Notes: a model not told the origin generated them from the sequence alone. A stretch of DNA of 64,000 bases from CAIWHR01 sp963724975 (GCA_963724975.1 CAVRXB010000011.1:248001-312000), one strand, 5' to 3'. Shown: positions 17,169 through 26,170, numbered from the stretch's first letter. Translations and numbers: made by a program.

Positions 17169-17226
17169 AAAGGAGATGGCATTCCTCCTCCAACCGCCGC
17201 GCTCATGCGGCTGATGATGCCTGCAC
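17169..17226 (+). promoter_or_regulatory. Fluoride riboswitch (crcB motif)
   Basis: The sequence GGAGATGGCATTCCTCC, then AACCGCC, a small hairpin, then GGCTGATGATGCCTGC matches the conserved core of the fluoride-binding crcB RNA (GG-GATGG, CC-CC, AACCGCC, CTGATGATGCC). It lies directly after a promoter and 105 bp upstream of crcB/fluC, the classical target. In this class fluoride binding turns expression on. No clear intrinsic terminator was seen after it, so control may be at translation. Confidence 0.88.
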
Positions 17227-17331
17227 GTTGCACCTGATGCACGGTGGCGCGCCAGGCGTCGTTTCTCCGGACTCCGCACGTCGCTACGGTCATGGTCTGT
17301 TCGCGTCGCTTCACGCGCGATGGAGGTCAGC

Positions 17332-17727
17332 ATGCCTTGGAGCGGTTTCCTTGTCGTGGGCGCCGGCGCTGCCGCCGGCGCGTGGCTGCGCTGGGGGCTG
17401 GGGAGCGTGCTCAACCCGGTGTTCCCGACGCTGCCGCTCGGCACGCTCGTCGCGAACTTGGTCGGCGGGTTGTTGATGGGCATGGCGATGGAGTTCCTGA
17501 CGCGCCACGCGGTGCTGCCGCCGGAGGCTCGGCTGCTCGTCACCACCGGTTTCCTTGGCGGGCTCACGACGTTCTCGGCGTTCTCGGCCGAGGTCGTCAC
17601 GCTGCTGCTGCGCCGCGAGTACCTTTGGGGATCGATCGCGATCGGCGCGCACGTCGCGGGTTCGATCGCGATGACCGTGCTCGGCCTGCTGCTCGCCCGA
17701 TCGCTGTTCGCCTGGAGCGTCCAATGA
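17332..17727 (+). CDS. crcB: Fluoride ion channel
   Basis: A 131-residue four-helix membrane protein of the CrcB/Fluc family, a dual-topology dimer that lets fluoride leave the cytoplasm. Signatures are 'GAAAGAWLRWGL' near residue 15, 'GTLVANLVGGLLMG' near 38-51 and 'TTGFLGGLTTFSAFSAE' near 68-84, which holds the Phe box and the central Na+ site region. The start is ATG 17332, after GGAGG. Its stop overlaps the ATG of the DUF190 gene. It is controlled by the fluoride riboswitch upstream. Confidence 0.93.
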   Translation: MPWSGFLVVGAGAAAGAWLRWGLGSVLNPVFPTLPLGTLVANLVGGLLMGMAMEFLTRHAVLPPEARLLVTTGFLGGLTTFSAFSAEVVTLLLRREYLWGSIAIGAHVAGSIAMTVLGLLLARSLFAWSVQ

Positions 17728-18047
17728 ACGGCACGCTGCTGCGCTTCTACGTCCACGAGAATCGCCTGCACCGGCATGTGGCCCTCTACGAGTGGCTGCT
17801 CGAGCAGGCGAAGAAGCATGGCGTCCATGGTGGATCGGCGTTTCGCGCGATCGCCGGCTTTGGCCGTCACGGCATCCTGCACGAAGAGCACTTCTTCGAG
17901 CTCGCGGCCGCAATGACGGTCGTTGTCGAGTTCCTGGTGACGGCGGAGGAGGCGGACACGCTGATCGCGCTCGTTCGTGGCGAGGGGATCGATATCTTCT
18001 ACGCCCGAGTCGCCGCGGAGTTCGCCACGATCGAAGGAAACCGCTGA
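17724..18047 (+). CDS. DUF190 family protein (PII-like), fluoride operon
   Basis: A 107-residue ferredoxin-like-fold protein of the DUF190 family, related in fold to PII signalling proteins and often encoded next to crcB. The pattern 'LLRFYVHENRLH', 'LYEWLLEQAKKHGVHGGSAFRAIAGFG' and 'VVVEFLVTAEEAD' is typical. The ATG overlaps the crcB stop, so it is co-expressed under the riboswitch. A role in sensing or regulating fluoride export is inferred. Confidence 0.85.
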   Translation: MNGTLLRFYVHENRLHRHVALYEWLLEQAKKHGVHGGSAFRAIAGFGRHGILHEEHFFELAAAMTVVVEFLVTAEEADTLIALVRGEGIDIFYARVAAEFATIEGNR

Positions 18048-18113
18048 TACATCGTGCCGCGCGCCGCAGGCCGCGGACGCTACAATAAGCATCCGCAATC
18101 GAGGAGACTTTCG

Positions 18114-19088
18114 ATGCCGCACGCGATTCGCATTCAGACCCCTGGCGGTCCCGACGCGCTGAAGTGGGAGGAAGTCGCCGTCGGCGCCCCGGGTCCCGGT
18201 GAGGCACGCGTTCGCCACACTGCGGTTGGCGTCAATTACATCGATACATATCACCGCAGTGGCCTCTACAAACTTCCGCTACCGAGCGGCATCGGCAGCG
18301 AAGCCGCGGGCGTTGTGGAAGCAGTGGGCAGCGGTGTCGACTGGGTGAAGCCGGGCGATCGCGTCGCCTATTGCGGCGGCGCGGTGGGCAGCTACAGCGA
18401 AGTTCGCGTGATGCCGGCCGAGCGGCTCGTCAAGCTGCCCGATGGCATTTCCGATCGAGTCGCCGCGACGCTGATGCTGAAGGGGTTCACCGTTCAATAT
18501 CTGTTTCGCCAGACCCATCGCCTGAAGGAAGGCGAGACGATCCTGTTCCACGCAGCGGCCGGCGGCGTGGGCCTCATCGCGTGCCAATGGGCGCGGGCGC
18601 TCGGCGTCACGATGATCGGCACGGTTGGATCGGACGAGAAGGCGGCGCTGGCAAAGGCGAACGGCTGCGCGCAAACGATCGTCTACACGCGCGAGAATTT
18701 CGTCGAGCGCGTGAAAGCGCTGACCGGCGGCAAAGGTGTGCCGGTTGTCTATGACGGCGTCGGTAAGGACACGTTCCCTGCGTCGCTCGACTGCTTGTCG
18801 CCACGAGGATTGTTCGTGAGCTACGGCAACGCATCGGGACCCGTGCCACCGTTGGACATCATGCTGCTGACGGCGAAGGGCTCGCTCTATGTCACGCGGC
18901 CGACCTTGGTGACCTACACGGCGAAACGCGAGGACATTGCGGCGATGGCCAAGGAGCTGTTCGACCTCGTGCTTGCCGGCAAGATCGTCAGCGAGCCGCG
19001 GCAAACATTCCCGCTGAAGGATGCGGCGGCCGCACATCGGGCGCTCGAATCGCGCGCGACGACCGGCGCTACCGTCCTTATTCCGTGA
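18114..19088 (+). CDS. qor: NADPH:quinone oxidoreductase, zinc-independent MDR family
   Basis: A 324-residue medium-chain reductase. The GroES-like domain ('GVNYIDTYHRSGLYKLPLPSGIGSEAAGVV') lacks the zinc cysteines. The Rossmann domain has 'HAAAGGVGLIACQWARALG' (about 144-162). Length matches E. coli QorA (327). It probably reduces quinones or alpha,beta-enals with NADPH, protecting against electrophiles. The start at 18114 follows GAGGAGA. A TACAAT box at about 18080 may be its -10. Confidence 0.9.
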   Translation: MPHAIRIQTPGGPDALKWEEVAVGAPGPGEARVRHTAVGVNYIDTYHRSGLYKLPLPSGIGSEAAGVVEAVGSGVDWVKPGDRVAYCGGAVGSYSEVRVMPAERLVKLPDGISDRVAATLMLKGFTVQYLFRQTHRLKEGETILFHAAAGGVGLIACQWARALGVTMIGTVGSDEKAALAKANGCAQTIVYTRENFVERVKALTGGKGVPVVYDGVGKDTFPASLDCLSPRGLFVSYGNASGPVPPLDIMLLTAKGSLYVTRPTLVTYTAKREDIAAMAKELFDLVLAGKIVSEPRQTFPLKDAAAAHRALESRATTGATVLIP

Positions 19089-19094
19089 TGGAAT

Positions 19095-20597
19095 TCAAGC
19101 TGAACGCATGGAAGTCGCGGCGGCGTTCAGCAAGTGCCGCGCGGCGAGGATCAGCTCCGAAGCGCTGAGGCCCACTGGGCCGCGCCCTTCCGCGACGCAG
19201 GCATCGGCCGCGGCGCCATGCAGGCACACGGCGAGCCGCAACGACATCTTCGCATCGATGCCCTGCGCGAGGAACGCACCGGCGAAACCGGCCAGCACGT
19301 CGCCCGTGCCCGCGGACGCGAGCGCGGGATTGCCGCTCGCGTTGATGTCGAAGGTTCCGTCCGGATGCGCGAGCACGCTGCCCGCGCCTTTCAGCACGAC
19401 CGCGGCGCGGAGCAGGGTGGCGATCGCATGCGCTGACGCGAGCCGATCCGCCTGAATTTCGGACACGGATTTGCGCAGCAAGCGCGCGGCCTCGGCGGGA
19501 TGGGGTGTGGCGAGTGTGGCTGCCGAACGCGCAGCGACCGCCGCCGCAAGGTCCGGCTTCGCCGCGATGAGATTCAAAGCATCCGCGTCGAGCACGAGCG
19601 GCACCGGCTCCTTGAGGGCGCGAGCGAGTGTTGCCGCTGCCGCAGGCTCGGTGCCGAGCCCCGGGCCGCAGACCAACGCGCTCGCGCCGGCACCGAGGAC
19701 GTTATCGGCTGTTCGCAGCATCAGCTCCGGTTGCGCGTCGTCCACCTGCGGATGATCGCCCGCAAAGCCGACCCAGATCTTGCCCGCCCCCGCGTGCAGC
19801 GCCGCACGACCGGCGAGGAGCGGTGCGCCTGACATTCCGGTGGCGCCTCCCACGATACCGAGCGTGCCGAACGTTCCCTTGTGCACGTTGCGAGCGCGAC
19901 GACGAAGGACGTCGGGCAGGCTCGACGCGAGGACGGGCCAGTCGAGGCGATGACCGCGGGCGCTCGTCGCATCCACGTCAACGTCGAGGCCGTGCACCGA
20001 GACGACGCCGCACAACTCGTAGTCCGGTCCGGTGAGAAGACCAGGTTTGAGCGCAAGGAATGTCGCTGTCGCGGCCGCACGAATCGCGGCACCACGCGCG
20101 ACCCCGGTGTCGGCGTCGAGCCCGCTGGGCACGTCAAGCGCCAGGATGGGCGCGCCTGACGCGTTCGCTGCTTCGATGAGCGTTGTGTAATCGGGCGACA
20201 GCGGGCGCGCGAGGCCAATACCAAAAAGCCCGTCGACAATCAGCGCACCTCGCCAATCCGCGGGTACGTCCGAAATCGTCGATCCACCTGCATCGAGGTA
20301 GGCGCGATGTGCGGCTGCTGCGTCCGAGGGCGCTTTCGAGGGGTCGGCACGAAAGACGACGGTCGGCACGAAGAACCACTGGCGCAGCCAGCGGGCGACG
20401 ACAAACGCGTCGCCGCCGTTGTTGCCGGGTCCCGCAAGGACCAGGATCGCGCCCCCGCGCTCGCCGGCCATCGTCCGGGCGACCTCCGCTGCCGCAAGTC
20501 CGGCTCGCTCCATCAGCGGCAGTTTCCGCGCGGAGGCTTCGATGGCCCGCAATTCGGTGGTTCGGTAGACCGGCGCGAGCGCAGGCGGTGGGGCCAT
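19095..20597 (-). CDS. nnr: Bifunctional NAD(P)HX epimerase/dehydratase
   Basis: A 500-residue metabolite-repair enzyme. The N-terminal YjeF_N epimerase (about 1-215, with 'LVLAGPGNNGGDAFVVARWL' and 'ALDVPSGLDADTG') interconverts R- and S-NADHX. The C-terminal ribokinase-like YjeF_C domain (about 225-490, with 'KGTFGTLGIVGG', 'ATPHPAEAARLL' and 'SAGTGDVLAGFAG') dehydrates S-NADHX using ADP. It is convergent with qor. TATAAT lies 6 bp before its ATG. Confidence 0.93.
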   Translation of the reverse strand: MAPPPALAPVYRTTELRAIEASARKLPLMERAGLAAAEVARTMAGERGGAILVLAGPGNNGGDAFVVARWLRQWFFVPTVVFRADPSKAPSDAAAAHRAYLDAGGSTISDVPADWRGALIVDGLFGIGLARPLSPDYTTLIEAANASGAPILALDVPSGLDADTGVARGAAIRAAATATFLALKPGLLTGPDYELCGVVSVHGLDVDVDATSARGHRLDWPVLASSLPDVLRRRARNVHKGTFGTLGIVGGATGMSGAPLLAGRAALHAGAGKIWVGFAGDHPQVDDAQPELMLRTADNVLGAGASALVCGPGLGTEPAAAATLARALKEPVPLVLDADALNLIAAKPDLAAAVAARSAATLATPHPAEAARLLRKSVSEIQADRLASAHAIATLLRAAVVLKGAGSVLAHPDGTFDINASGNPALASAGTGDVLAGFAGAFLAQGIDAKMSLRLAVCLHGAAADACVAEGRGPVGLSASELILAARHLLNAAATSMRSA

Positions 20598-20603
20598 GGC
20601 GGA

Positions 20604-20609
20604 ATTATA
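20604..20609 (-). promoter_or_regulatory. -10 box (TATAAT) six bp before nnr
   Basis: On the minus strand a perfect TATAAT is followed by TCCGCC and the ATG at 20597. Transcription would start at the initiation codon, so a leaderless mRNA is expected. Confidence 0.5.
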
Positions 20610-20787
20610 GGCGCAGCATGCGAGGCTCCCGGCCAGGGCAAATGGACAAAACCAAGGCGTCGCCGCTACACTAGCCGGTCAATGCCGCCAGACGCCCGGC
20701 ACGTCGTCGGGCAGAGCGGCAAAATGTGCGTTCCATCCATCCGCAGTACCTCACCGGCCCCATGGGCTGATCCACAGGAGAAGTCGA

Positions 20788-21687
20788 ATGAAGCTGCTTC
20801 CCAAAGCCGGATTCGCGTTAGTCGCCGCCGCGTTCGCGGTCACCGCCCATGCGCAGGAGCTCACGGGTACCCTCAAGAAGATCAAGGATACTGGGGCGAT
20901 CACGATCGGCTATCGCGAGTCGTCGATCCCATTTTCCTACCTCGATGACAAGCAGCAGCCAATCGGCTACGCGATGGATCTCTGCATGAAGGTCGTCGAC
21001 GCGGTCAAGGCGGATCTCAAGATGCCGAACCTCAAGGTCAACCTGCAGCCGGTGACCTCGGGCAACCGGATCCCGCAGCTGCAGGCCGGCAACATCGACC
21101 TCGAGTGCGGCTCGACGACCAACAGCGTCGATCGGCAGAAGCAGGTCGCGTTTGGTCCGACCTACTTCATCATCAACGTGACTGCGGCGGTGAAGAAGGA
21201 CTCCGGGATCAAGTCGCTGGCCGACCTGAATGGGAAGACGATCTCGACGACGGCCGGCACGACCTCGGTGCCGCTGCTCAAGAAATACGATAAGACGAAG
21301 AGCGCCGACATCAAGTCGATCGACGCCAAGGATCACGCGGAATCCTTCCTGCTTATGTCGCAGGGGAGGACGTCGGCCTTCGTGATGGACGACATCCTGC
21401 TCGCGGGCCTCATCGCGAACTCGCCGAATCCAGGTGACTACATGATCCTGAAGAATGAGTCGCTGCGTACCGAGCCGTACAGCATGATGCTGCGCCGGGA
21501 CGATCCGCAGTTCAAGGCGCTCGTCGACAAGACGATCGGGGGTTTGATGAAATCAGGCGAGGTCGACAAGATCTATGCCCAGTGGTTCCTGAAGCCGATC
21601 CCACCGAAGGGCGTCAATCTCAGCTTCGAGGAGCCGCAGGCGCTGCGGGAGGCGTTCAAGAACCCGAACGACAAGGGCGTCGAATAG
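20788..21687 (+). CDS. gltI: Glutamate/aspartate ABC transporter, periplasmic binding protein
   Basis: A 299-residue solute-binding protein of family 3. The signal peptide (1-22) ends in 'AHAQ'. 'DTGAITIGYRESSIPFSYLD' opens the mature domain, and 'NIDLECGSTTNSVDRQKQVAFGPTYF' is characteristic of GltI. It delivers acidic amino acids to GltJK. A Shine-Dalgarno-like AGGAGAA precedes the ATG. A terminator hairpin after the gene separates it from gltJKL, which should allow an excess of binding protein over permease. Confidence 0.92.
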   Translation: MKLLPKAGFALVAAAFAVTAHAQELTGTLKKIKDTGAITIGYRESSIPFSYLDDKQQPIGYAMDLCMKVVDAVKADLKMPNLKVNLQPVTSGNRIPQLQAGNIDLECGSTTNSVDRQKQVAFGPTYFIINVTAAVKKDSGIKSLADLNGKTISTTAGTTSVPLLKKYDKTKSADIKSIDAKDHAESFLLMSQGRTSAFVMDDILLAGLIANSPNPGDYMILKNESLRTEPYSMMLRRDDPQFKALVDKTIGGLMKSGEVDKIYAQWFLKPIPPKGVNLSFEEPQALREAFKNPNDKGVE

Positions 21688-21719
21688 CGGGCTTACCACG
21701 GGTCGCTGACCGATGCGAC

Positions 21720-21761
21720 GGGGCCGGATGGCGGAGCAGCGCTTCCGGCCCTTCGTTTTTT
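21720..21761 (+). terminator. Intrinsic terminator between gltI and gltJ (probably partial)
   Basis: GGGCCGGA (21721-21728) pairs with TCCGGCCC (21744-21751), followed by TTCGTTTTTT. It stands inside the operon, so read-through is needed for gltJKL unless they have a promoter of their own; none was identified. Confidence 0.7.
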
Positions 21762-21795
21762 GGGCGGCGATGTCCGGAGTGGGAGGGAACGGACG

Positions 21796-22533
21796 GTGAA
21801 GTTCAACCTCGACTGGAGCGTCTTCTTCACGGAGCTTCCGGGCGGTGGGGAGACCTACCTTGACCTGCTGATCTCCGGCCTCTGGTGGACGCTCGGTGTG
21901 TCGGCCTGCGCGTGGATCATCGCGATGGCCGTAGGCTCGGTGATCGGCACGATCCGCACGACGCAGCAACCCTGGCTCGTGCGCTTCGGCAATGCGTGGG
22001 TGGAGTTCTTTCGCAATATCCCGCTGCTCGTCCAGATGTTCCTGTGGTATTTCGTGATCCCCGAGTTCATTCCGCCCCTCAAGGCGTGGATCGTCAGGGT
22101 CGATCCCGTCTACGGCCAGTTCGTGCTCGCGGTGATCTGCCTCGGGCTGTTTACCTCGGCGCGGGTGGCAGAGCAGGTTCGCGCCGGCATCCAGTCGTTG
22201 CCGCGCGGGCAGCGGATGGCCGGGATGGCGCTCGGGCTCACCCAGCCGCAGATCTACCGGTTCGTGCTGCTGCCGATGGCATTCCGGATCGTGATCCCGC
22301 CGCTTACCAGCGAGACGATGAATCTGATCAAGAACTCGTCGATCGCTCTCACGATCGGGCTCGCCGAGCTCACGTTCCGTTCGCGCGAGATGGGCGAGTA
22401 CACGTTCCATTTCTTCGAGGCCTTCACCGCGGCGACGCTTGTCTACGTCGTCATCGCGATGACGGCGAACCGCGTGATGGCGGTGGTCGAGAAGCGCGTC
22501 GCCGTGCCGGGCTACATCGGCGGCGGGAAATAG
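21796..22533 (+). CDS. gltJ: Glutamate/aspartate ABC transporter permease GltJ
   Basis: A 245-residue HisM-type inner-membrane permease. The start GTG 21796, after GGGAGGG, gives 'VKFNLDWSVFF', matching GltJ N-termini. Five or so membrane segments and the EAA loop ('QVRAGIQSLPRGQRMAGMALGLTQPQIYRFVLLP', about 130-165) that docks the ATPase are seen. It lies between gltI and gltK (9 bp gap). Confidence 0.92.
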   Translation: MKFNLDWSVFFTELPGGGETYLDLLISGLWWTLGVSACAWIIAMAVGSVIGTIRTTQQPWLVRFGNAWVEFFRNIPLLVQMFLWYFVIPEFIPPLKAWIVRVDPVYGQFVLAVICLGLFTSARVAEQVRAGIQSLPRGQRMAGMALGLTQPQIYRFVLLPMAFRIVIPPLTSETMNLIKNSSIALTIGLAELTFRSREMGEYTFHFFEAFTAATLVYVVIAMTANRVMAVVEKRVAVPGYIGGGK

Positions 22534-22542
22534 GGCGCGGCG

Positions 22543-23226
22543 ATGAACCTCGATTTCGACGTCATCAGCCGCTCGCTGCCGTTTCTGTGGAAGGGCTTCC
22601 TCTACACGGTCCAGCTGACCGCAATTGCGGCGCTCGGCGGACTGTTCTTCGGGACGCTGCTCGCACTCGCGCGGCTGTCCGCCTCGAAGATCCTATCCAA
22701 CGTCGCCGCCGGCTACGTGAACCTGATGCGGTCGATCCCGCTCGTGCTCGTGCTGTTCTGGTTCTTCTTCCTGATGCCGCAGGTGCTGCAGATCATCACC
22801 GGCGGCGAGCGACCGCCTCAGATCGGCGCCGAGCGCACCGCGATCATCACCTTCATCATGTTCGAGGCCGCCTACTTTTGCGAGATCATGCGGGCCGGCA
22901 TCCAGTCGATCGCGCGCGGCCAGGTGCATTCGGCGTACGCGCTGGGGCTGACCTACGGGCAGGCGATGCGCCTCGTGATCCTGCCGCAGGCGTTCCGCAA
23001 CATGATCCCGTTGATCCTGACGCAGACGATCATCCTGTTCCAGGACACGTCGCTGGTCTACGTAATCTCGGCAACCGATTTCACCGGCGCCGCGTCCAAG
23101 ATCGCGCAGCGCGACGGCCGGCTGATCGAGATGTATACCTTCGTTGCGCTCGTCTACTTCGTGCTTTGCTACACGCTGTCCTACGGCGTGAAGCAGCTGC
23201 AGAAGAAGATCGCCGTCATCCGCTAG
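22543..23226 (+). CDS. gltK: Glutamate/aspartate ABC transporter permease GltK
   Basis: A 227-residue second permease. 'MNLDFDVISRSLPFLWKGF' is the usual GltK start. The EAA loop 'IMRAGIQSIARGQVHSAYALGLTYGQ' lies near 118-145. It pairs with GltJ in the membrane and with GltL. Confidence 0.92.
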   Translation: MNLDFDVISRSLPFLWKGFLYTVQLTAIAALGGLFFGTLLALARLSASKILSNVAAGYVNLMRSIPLVLVLFWFFFLMPQVLQIITGGERPPQIGAERTAIITFIMFEAAYFCEIMRAGIQSIARGQVHSAYALGLTYGQAMRLVILPQAFRNMIPLILTQTIILFQDTSLVYVISATDFTGAASKIAQRDGRLIEMYTFVALVYFVLCYTLSYGVKQLQKKIAVIR

Positions 23227-23236
23227 AAAGACCGCC

Positions 23237-23971
23237 ATGCCAATGATCGTCATCGACAACATCTCGAAGTGGTACGGCCAGTTCCAGGTCCTCGCCGACT
23301 GCACGACGAAGGTCGAAAAAGGCGAAGTGATCGTCGTCTGCGGGCCGTCCGGCTCGGGCAAGTCGACGCTGATCAAATGCGTGAATGCATTGGAGCCATT
23401 CCAGAAGGGGCAGGTTACCGTCGACGGCATTCCCGTGAATGATCCGAAGACAAACCTGCCAAAGCTACGCGCGCGAGTCGGCATGGTGTTCCAGCACTTC
23501 GAACTGTTCCCGCACCTGTCGATCACCGAGAACCTGACGCTGGCGCAGATCAAGGTGCTGAACCGCGGCAAGGATGAGGCGGTCCAGCGCGGATTGAAGC
23601 TCCTTGACCGCGTCGGTCTTAACGCCCAGAAGGACAAGTTCCCGGGACAGCTCTCGGGCGGCCAGCAGCAGCGGGTCGCGATTGCGCGTGCGCTGTCGAT
23701 GGATCCGATCTGCATGCTGTTCGACGAGCCCACCTCCGCGCTCGACCCCGAGATGATCAACGAAGTGCTCGATGTCATGGTGCTGCTCGCGAAAGAGGGC
23801 ATGACGATGATGGTCGTCACGCACGAGATGGGGTTCGCGCGCAAGGTCGCGAATCGCGTGATCTTCATGGACCAGGGGAAGATCGTCGAGGACGCGACCA
23901 AGGACGACTTCTTCGGCAAGCCGCGCTCCGAGCGCGCGCAGCAGTTCCTCGCCAAGATCCTCTCGCACTGA
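23237..23971 (+). CDS. gltL: Glutamate/aspartate ABC transporter ATPase
   Basis: A 244-residue ABC ATPase. Walker A is 'GPSGSGKST' (36-44), the Q-loop is in 'GMVFQHFELFPHL', the signature is 'LSGGQQQR' (about 137-144), Walker B is 'CMLFDEPTSALDP', and the switch His is in 'VVTHEMGFA'. It energises GltJK. Last gene of the operon. Confidence 0.95.
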   Translation: MPMIVIDNISKWYGQFQVLADCTTKVEKGEVIVVCGPSGSGKSTLIKCVNALEPFQKGQVTVDGIPVNDPKTNLPKLRARVGMVFQHFELFPHLSITENLTLAQIKVLNRGKDEAVQRGLKLLDRVGLNAQKDKFPGQLSGGQQQRVAIARALSMDPICMLFDEPTSALDPEMINEVLDVMVLLAKEGMTMMVVTHEMGFARKVANRVIFMDQGKIVEDATKDDFFGKPRSERAQQFLAKILSH

Positions 23972-24027
23972 CCGGCGGGGGCGGCGTTGTCGGCCACACG
24001 CGCCGGCGCTCGTCCCACGCTGTCCCC

Positions 24028-24690
24028 ATGCCTGCGGTGATCTCGAACCTCGACGCGGCCGCCATCGAAACGCGGATGCGCGCTTTCGAGGCCCGCACCG
24101 GCACGGAGGTCGTGACCGCCGTCATCGAGCGTTCCGACCGCTATCACGGGCTGCGTTGGCGCGCGTTTGCGCTGGGCGTGGCGCTCGCATCGCTTGCGGT
24201 GGTTGTCGCCGATTGGCAGCGGCCCGACTGGATTCATGGCAACGCAGTCCTCTTCGCCGTCGCGACGATCCTCGGCGCGGGACTCGCGTGCGCGCTGCTC
24301 GCGACCGGATGGCCCGCGTTCGAGCGCGTGTTCCTCCAGCGCGAGCGGGCGGAAGCGGAGGTCCGTGGTCATGCCAAGGCGCTGTTCCTGTCGCGCGAGC
24401 TCTTCGCGACTCCTGGCAGAACTGCCGTGCTGCTCTTCGCCAGCCGGTTCGAGCGCGTCGCGGTGGTTTTCGGCGATCGCGGCTACGAAGGACGTGTCAC
24501 GCGGGACGAGTGGCAACATGTCGTCGACGTAATGACGCCACCGTTCAGGGAGGGCGATCTTCGCGGTGCGTTCACGACAGGGCTCGATGCCCTCGAGTCG
24601 CTGCTCGTCGGCAAGGGCTTTCGACGCGGCGATGCGACCGGCGATGTTTTCCCAGAGCGGCTCCTCACGCCCGGCCCCAACGACGAATGA
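24028..24690 (+). CDS. TPM-domain membrane protein
   Basis: A 220-residue protein of the TPM (TLP18.3/Psb32/MOLO-1) type. An N-terminal helix ('AAIETRMRAFEARTGTEVVTAVIERSDRY') is followed by two membrane segments (about 46-63 and 72-95) and a C-terminal part with 'VAVVFGDRGYEGRVTRDEWQ'. It overlaps the next TPM gene by 4 bp, and such gene pairs are common. The molecular role is not established. Confidence 0.75.
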   Translation: MPAVISNLDAAAIETRMRAFEARTGTEVVTAVIERSDRYHGLRWRAFALGVALASLAVVVADWQRPDWIHGNAVLFAVATILGAGLACALLATGWPAFERVFLQRERAEAEVRGHAKALFLSRELFATPGRTAVLLFASRFERVAVVFGDRGYEGRVTRDEWQHVVDVMTPPFREGDLRGAFTTGLDALESLLVGKGFRRGDATGDVFPERLLTPGPNDE

Positions 24691-25670
24691 GCGTGCATCG
24701 CACGTGTCTTCGGCGGATCGGATGTGCGGCGCTGTTGTTGGCGTCTCTCGCCGTATTCGGCGCCTCCGATGTCCCGTACCTGACGGGGCACGTCGTCGAC
24801 AACGCCGAGATCCTGAAGCCGGCAACCCGAGAGCGCATCGCCGCGCTGTCGAAAGCGCACGAAGACAGATCGACGGATCAGATCGTCGTGCTGACGGTTC
24901 CCACGCTCGACGGGGAGAGCGTCGAGGAATACGCGGTGCGCGTGTTCGCGAGCTGGAAACTGGGCCAGAAAGGCAAGGACAACGGCGTTCTTGTCCTCGT
25001 CGCACCGCAGGATCGCAAGATGCGCATCGAAGTGGGCTACGGCCTCGAGGGAGCGCTGACCGACGTCGCCGCCAGCCGGATCATCCGCAACGTGATGACG
25101 CCGGCGTTTCGCGCGAACAATTTCGACGATGGCGTTGCCGCCGGCGTCGCGGCCATCGTCGCGCAACTGGAAGGACAGAAGGTAGAGGGGTTGAATGGGG
25201 GAACATCGGCGAATTTTGCCGATACGGCCTCCAGCGGCAAGAAATCGTCGTTCGAATTCGAAGGCCCGGACCTTCCGTGGTACATGCGCGTTCTGCTCGG
25301 ATGCTTCATCTTCGGCATCATCGGCCTTTTCACAGTCATCGGCGCGATGACGCCGGGCGTGGGCTGGTTCCTCTATGTGTTCCTGATTCCGTTCTGGGCG
25401 ATGTTTCCGATCATCATCATCGGCCCGAAGGCGACCGTCGTGCTGCTGGCGGCCTACGTGATCGGATATCCGATTGCAAAGCTCGTGCTCCGACGCATGC
25501 CGTGGTACCAAAAAGCCTCGCTGGACATGAAGACCAAGGGAACCGCCACGGTGGGCGGTATGGTTTTCACGTCGGGCGGAAGCTCGTCATCGTCATCCTC
25601 ATCGTCCGGCGGCGGGTTTTCCGGTGGGGGCGGCAGCTCGGGCGGCGGGGGCGCGTCCGGAAGCTGGTGA
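24687..25670 (+). CDS. TPM-domain protein with Ser/Gly-rich tail
   Basis: A 327-residue secreted/membrane TPM protein. The signal segment (1-25) is followed by the TPM domain (about 28-155, with 'LTGHVVDNAEILKPATRERI' and 'RKMRIEVGYGLEGALTD'). Two membrane segments lie at about 205-255, followed by a run of nine serines and a Gly/Ser-rich C-terminus. Such tails are usual in this family. The ATG overlaps the previous stop. Function is unknown beyond envelope localisation. Confidence 0.8.
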   Translation: MSVHRTCLRRIGCAALLLASLAVFGASDVPYLTGHVVDNAEILKPATRERIAALSKAHEDRSTDQIVVLTVPTLDGESVEEYAVRVFASWKLGQKGKDNGVLVLVAPQDRKMRIEVGYGLEGALTDVAASRIIRNVMTPAFRANNFDDGVAAGVAAIVAQLEGQKVEGLNGGTSANFADTASSGKKSSFEFEGPDLPWYMRVLLGCFIFGIIGLFTVIGAMTPGVGWFLYVFLIPFWAMFPIIIIGPKATVVLLAAYVIGYPIAKLVLRRMPWYQKASLDMKTKGTATVGGMVFTSGGSSSSSSSSSGGGFSGGGGSSGGGGASGSW

Positions 25671-25721
25671 GGTGACGCCGGTAGAATGCATGAAGAGTCC
25701 GGCAGTCAAGAGGGCAACGGG

Positions 25722-26159
25722 ATGAAAGGCAAGGCAGTGCGATGGGTGGCGATGGCCGCGATAGCATTCGTCGCGCCGATGGCGACGGGTGCCGAATCGG
25801 ACATGGCGGCTTCCGCCGGACCGGCGCCGCTCGCGAGTGGCGACGCCCGCATCTGCTTCTATCGAGAGACATGGCACGCGCTGTCGGTGCAGCCCGAGGT
25901 CACATTTGCCGGGCAAGTCGTTGGAAGAGCAATTCCGAATGAGTGGTTCTGTGTCGATCGTAAACCCGGCACCTATGAAATTTCGACGGTCAGCGAGCCT
26001 GACCACAAGACCAGCGTGATTCTCGTCAGCGGGCAGACGGGCTATGCGAGCCTCGAGTTTACCGTCACATGGTTCCTCGTGGCGCACATCAACCCGGAGC
26101 TCGTCGACAATGCAATCGGCGAGAAAGGCATTGCCGGATTGCGTTACCACAGCTACTGA
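25722..26159 (+). CDS. Secreted DUF2846-like protein
   Basis: A 145-residue protein with a signal peptide from ATG 25722 ('KGKAVRWVAMAAIAFVAPM', cleavage near 'ATGA'). The beta-rich domain ('ARICFYRETWHALSVQP', 'VDRKPGTYEISTVSEPDHK', 'VSGQTGYASLEFTV') fits the DUF2846 pattern. ATG 25686 would add 12 residues before the signal sequence and is less likely. It precedes guaC by 11 bp. Confidence 0.6.
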   Translation: MKGKAVRWVAMAAIAFVAPMATGAESDMAASAGPAPLASGDARICFYRETWHALSVQPEVTFAGQVVGRAIPNEWFCVDRKPGTYEISTVSEPDHKTSVILVSGQTGYASLEFTVTWFLVAHINPELVDNAIGEKGIAGLRYHSY

Positions 26160-26170
26160 GATTACCGGAC

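Noticed and set aside
22693..25005. Long open frame (770 codons) on the minus strand opposite gltK, gltL and the first TPM gene
   Set aside because: It lies over well-recognised genes, has low-complexity Arg/Ser/Ala composition and no family resemblance. It is a codon-bias shadow of high-GC genes.
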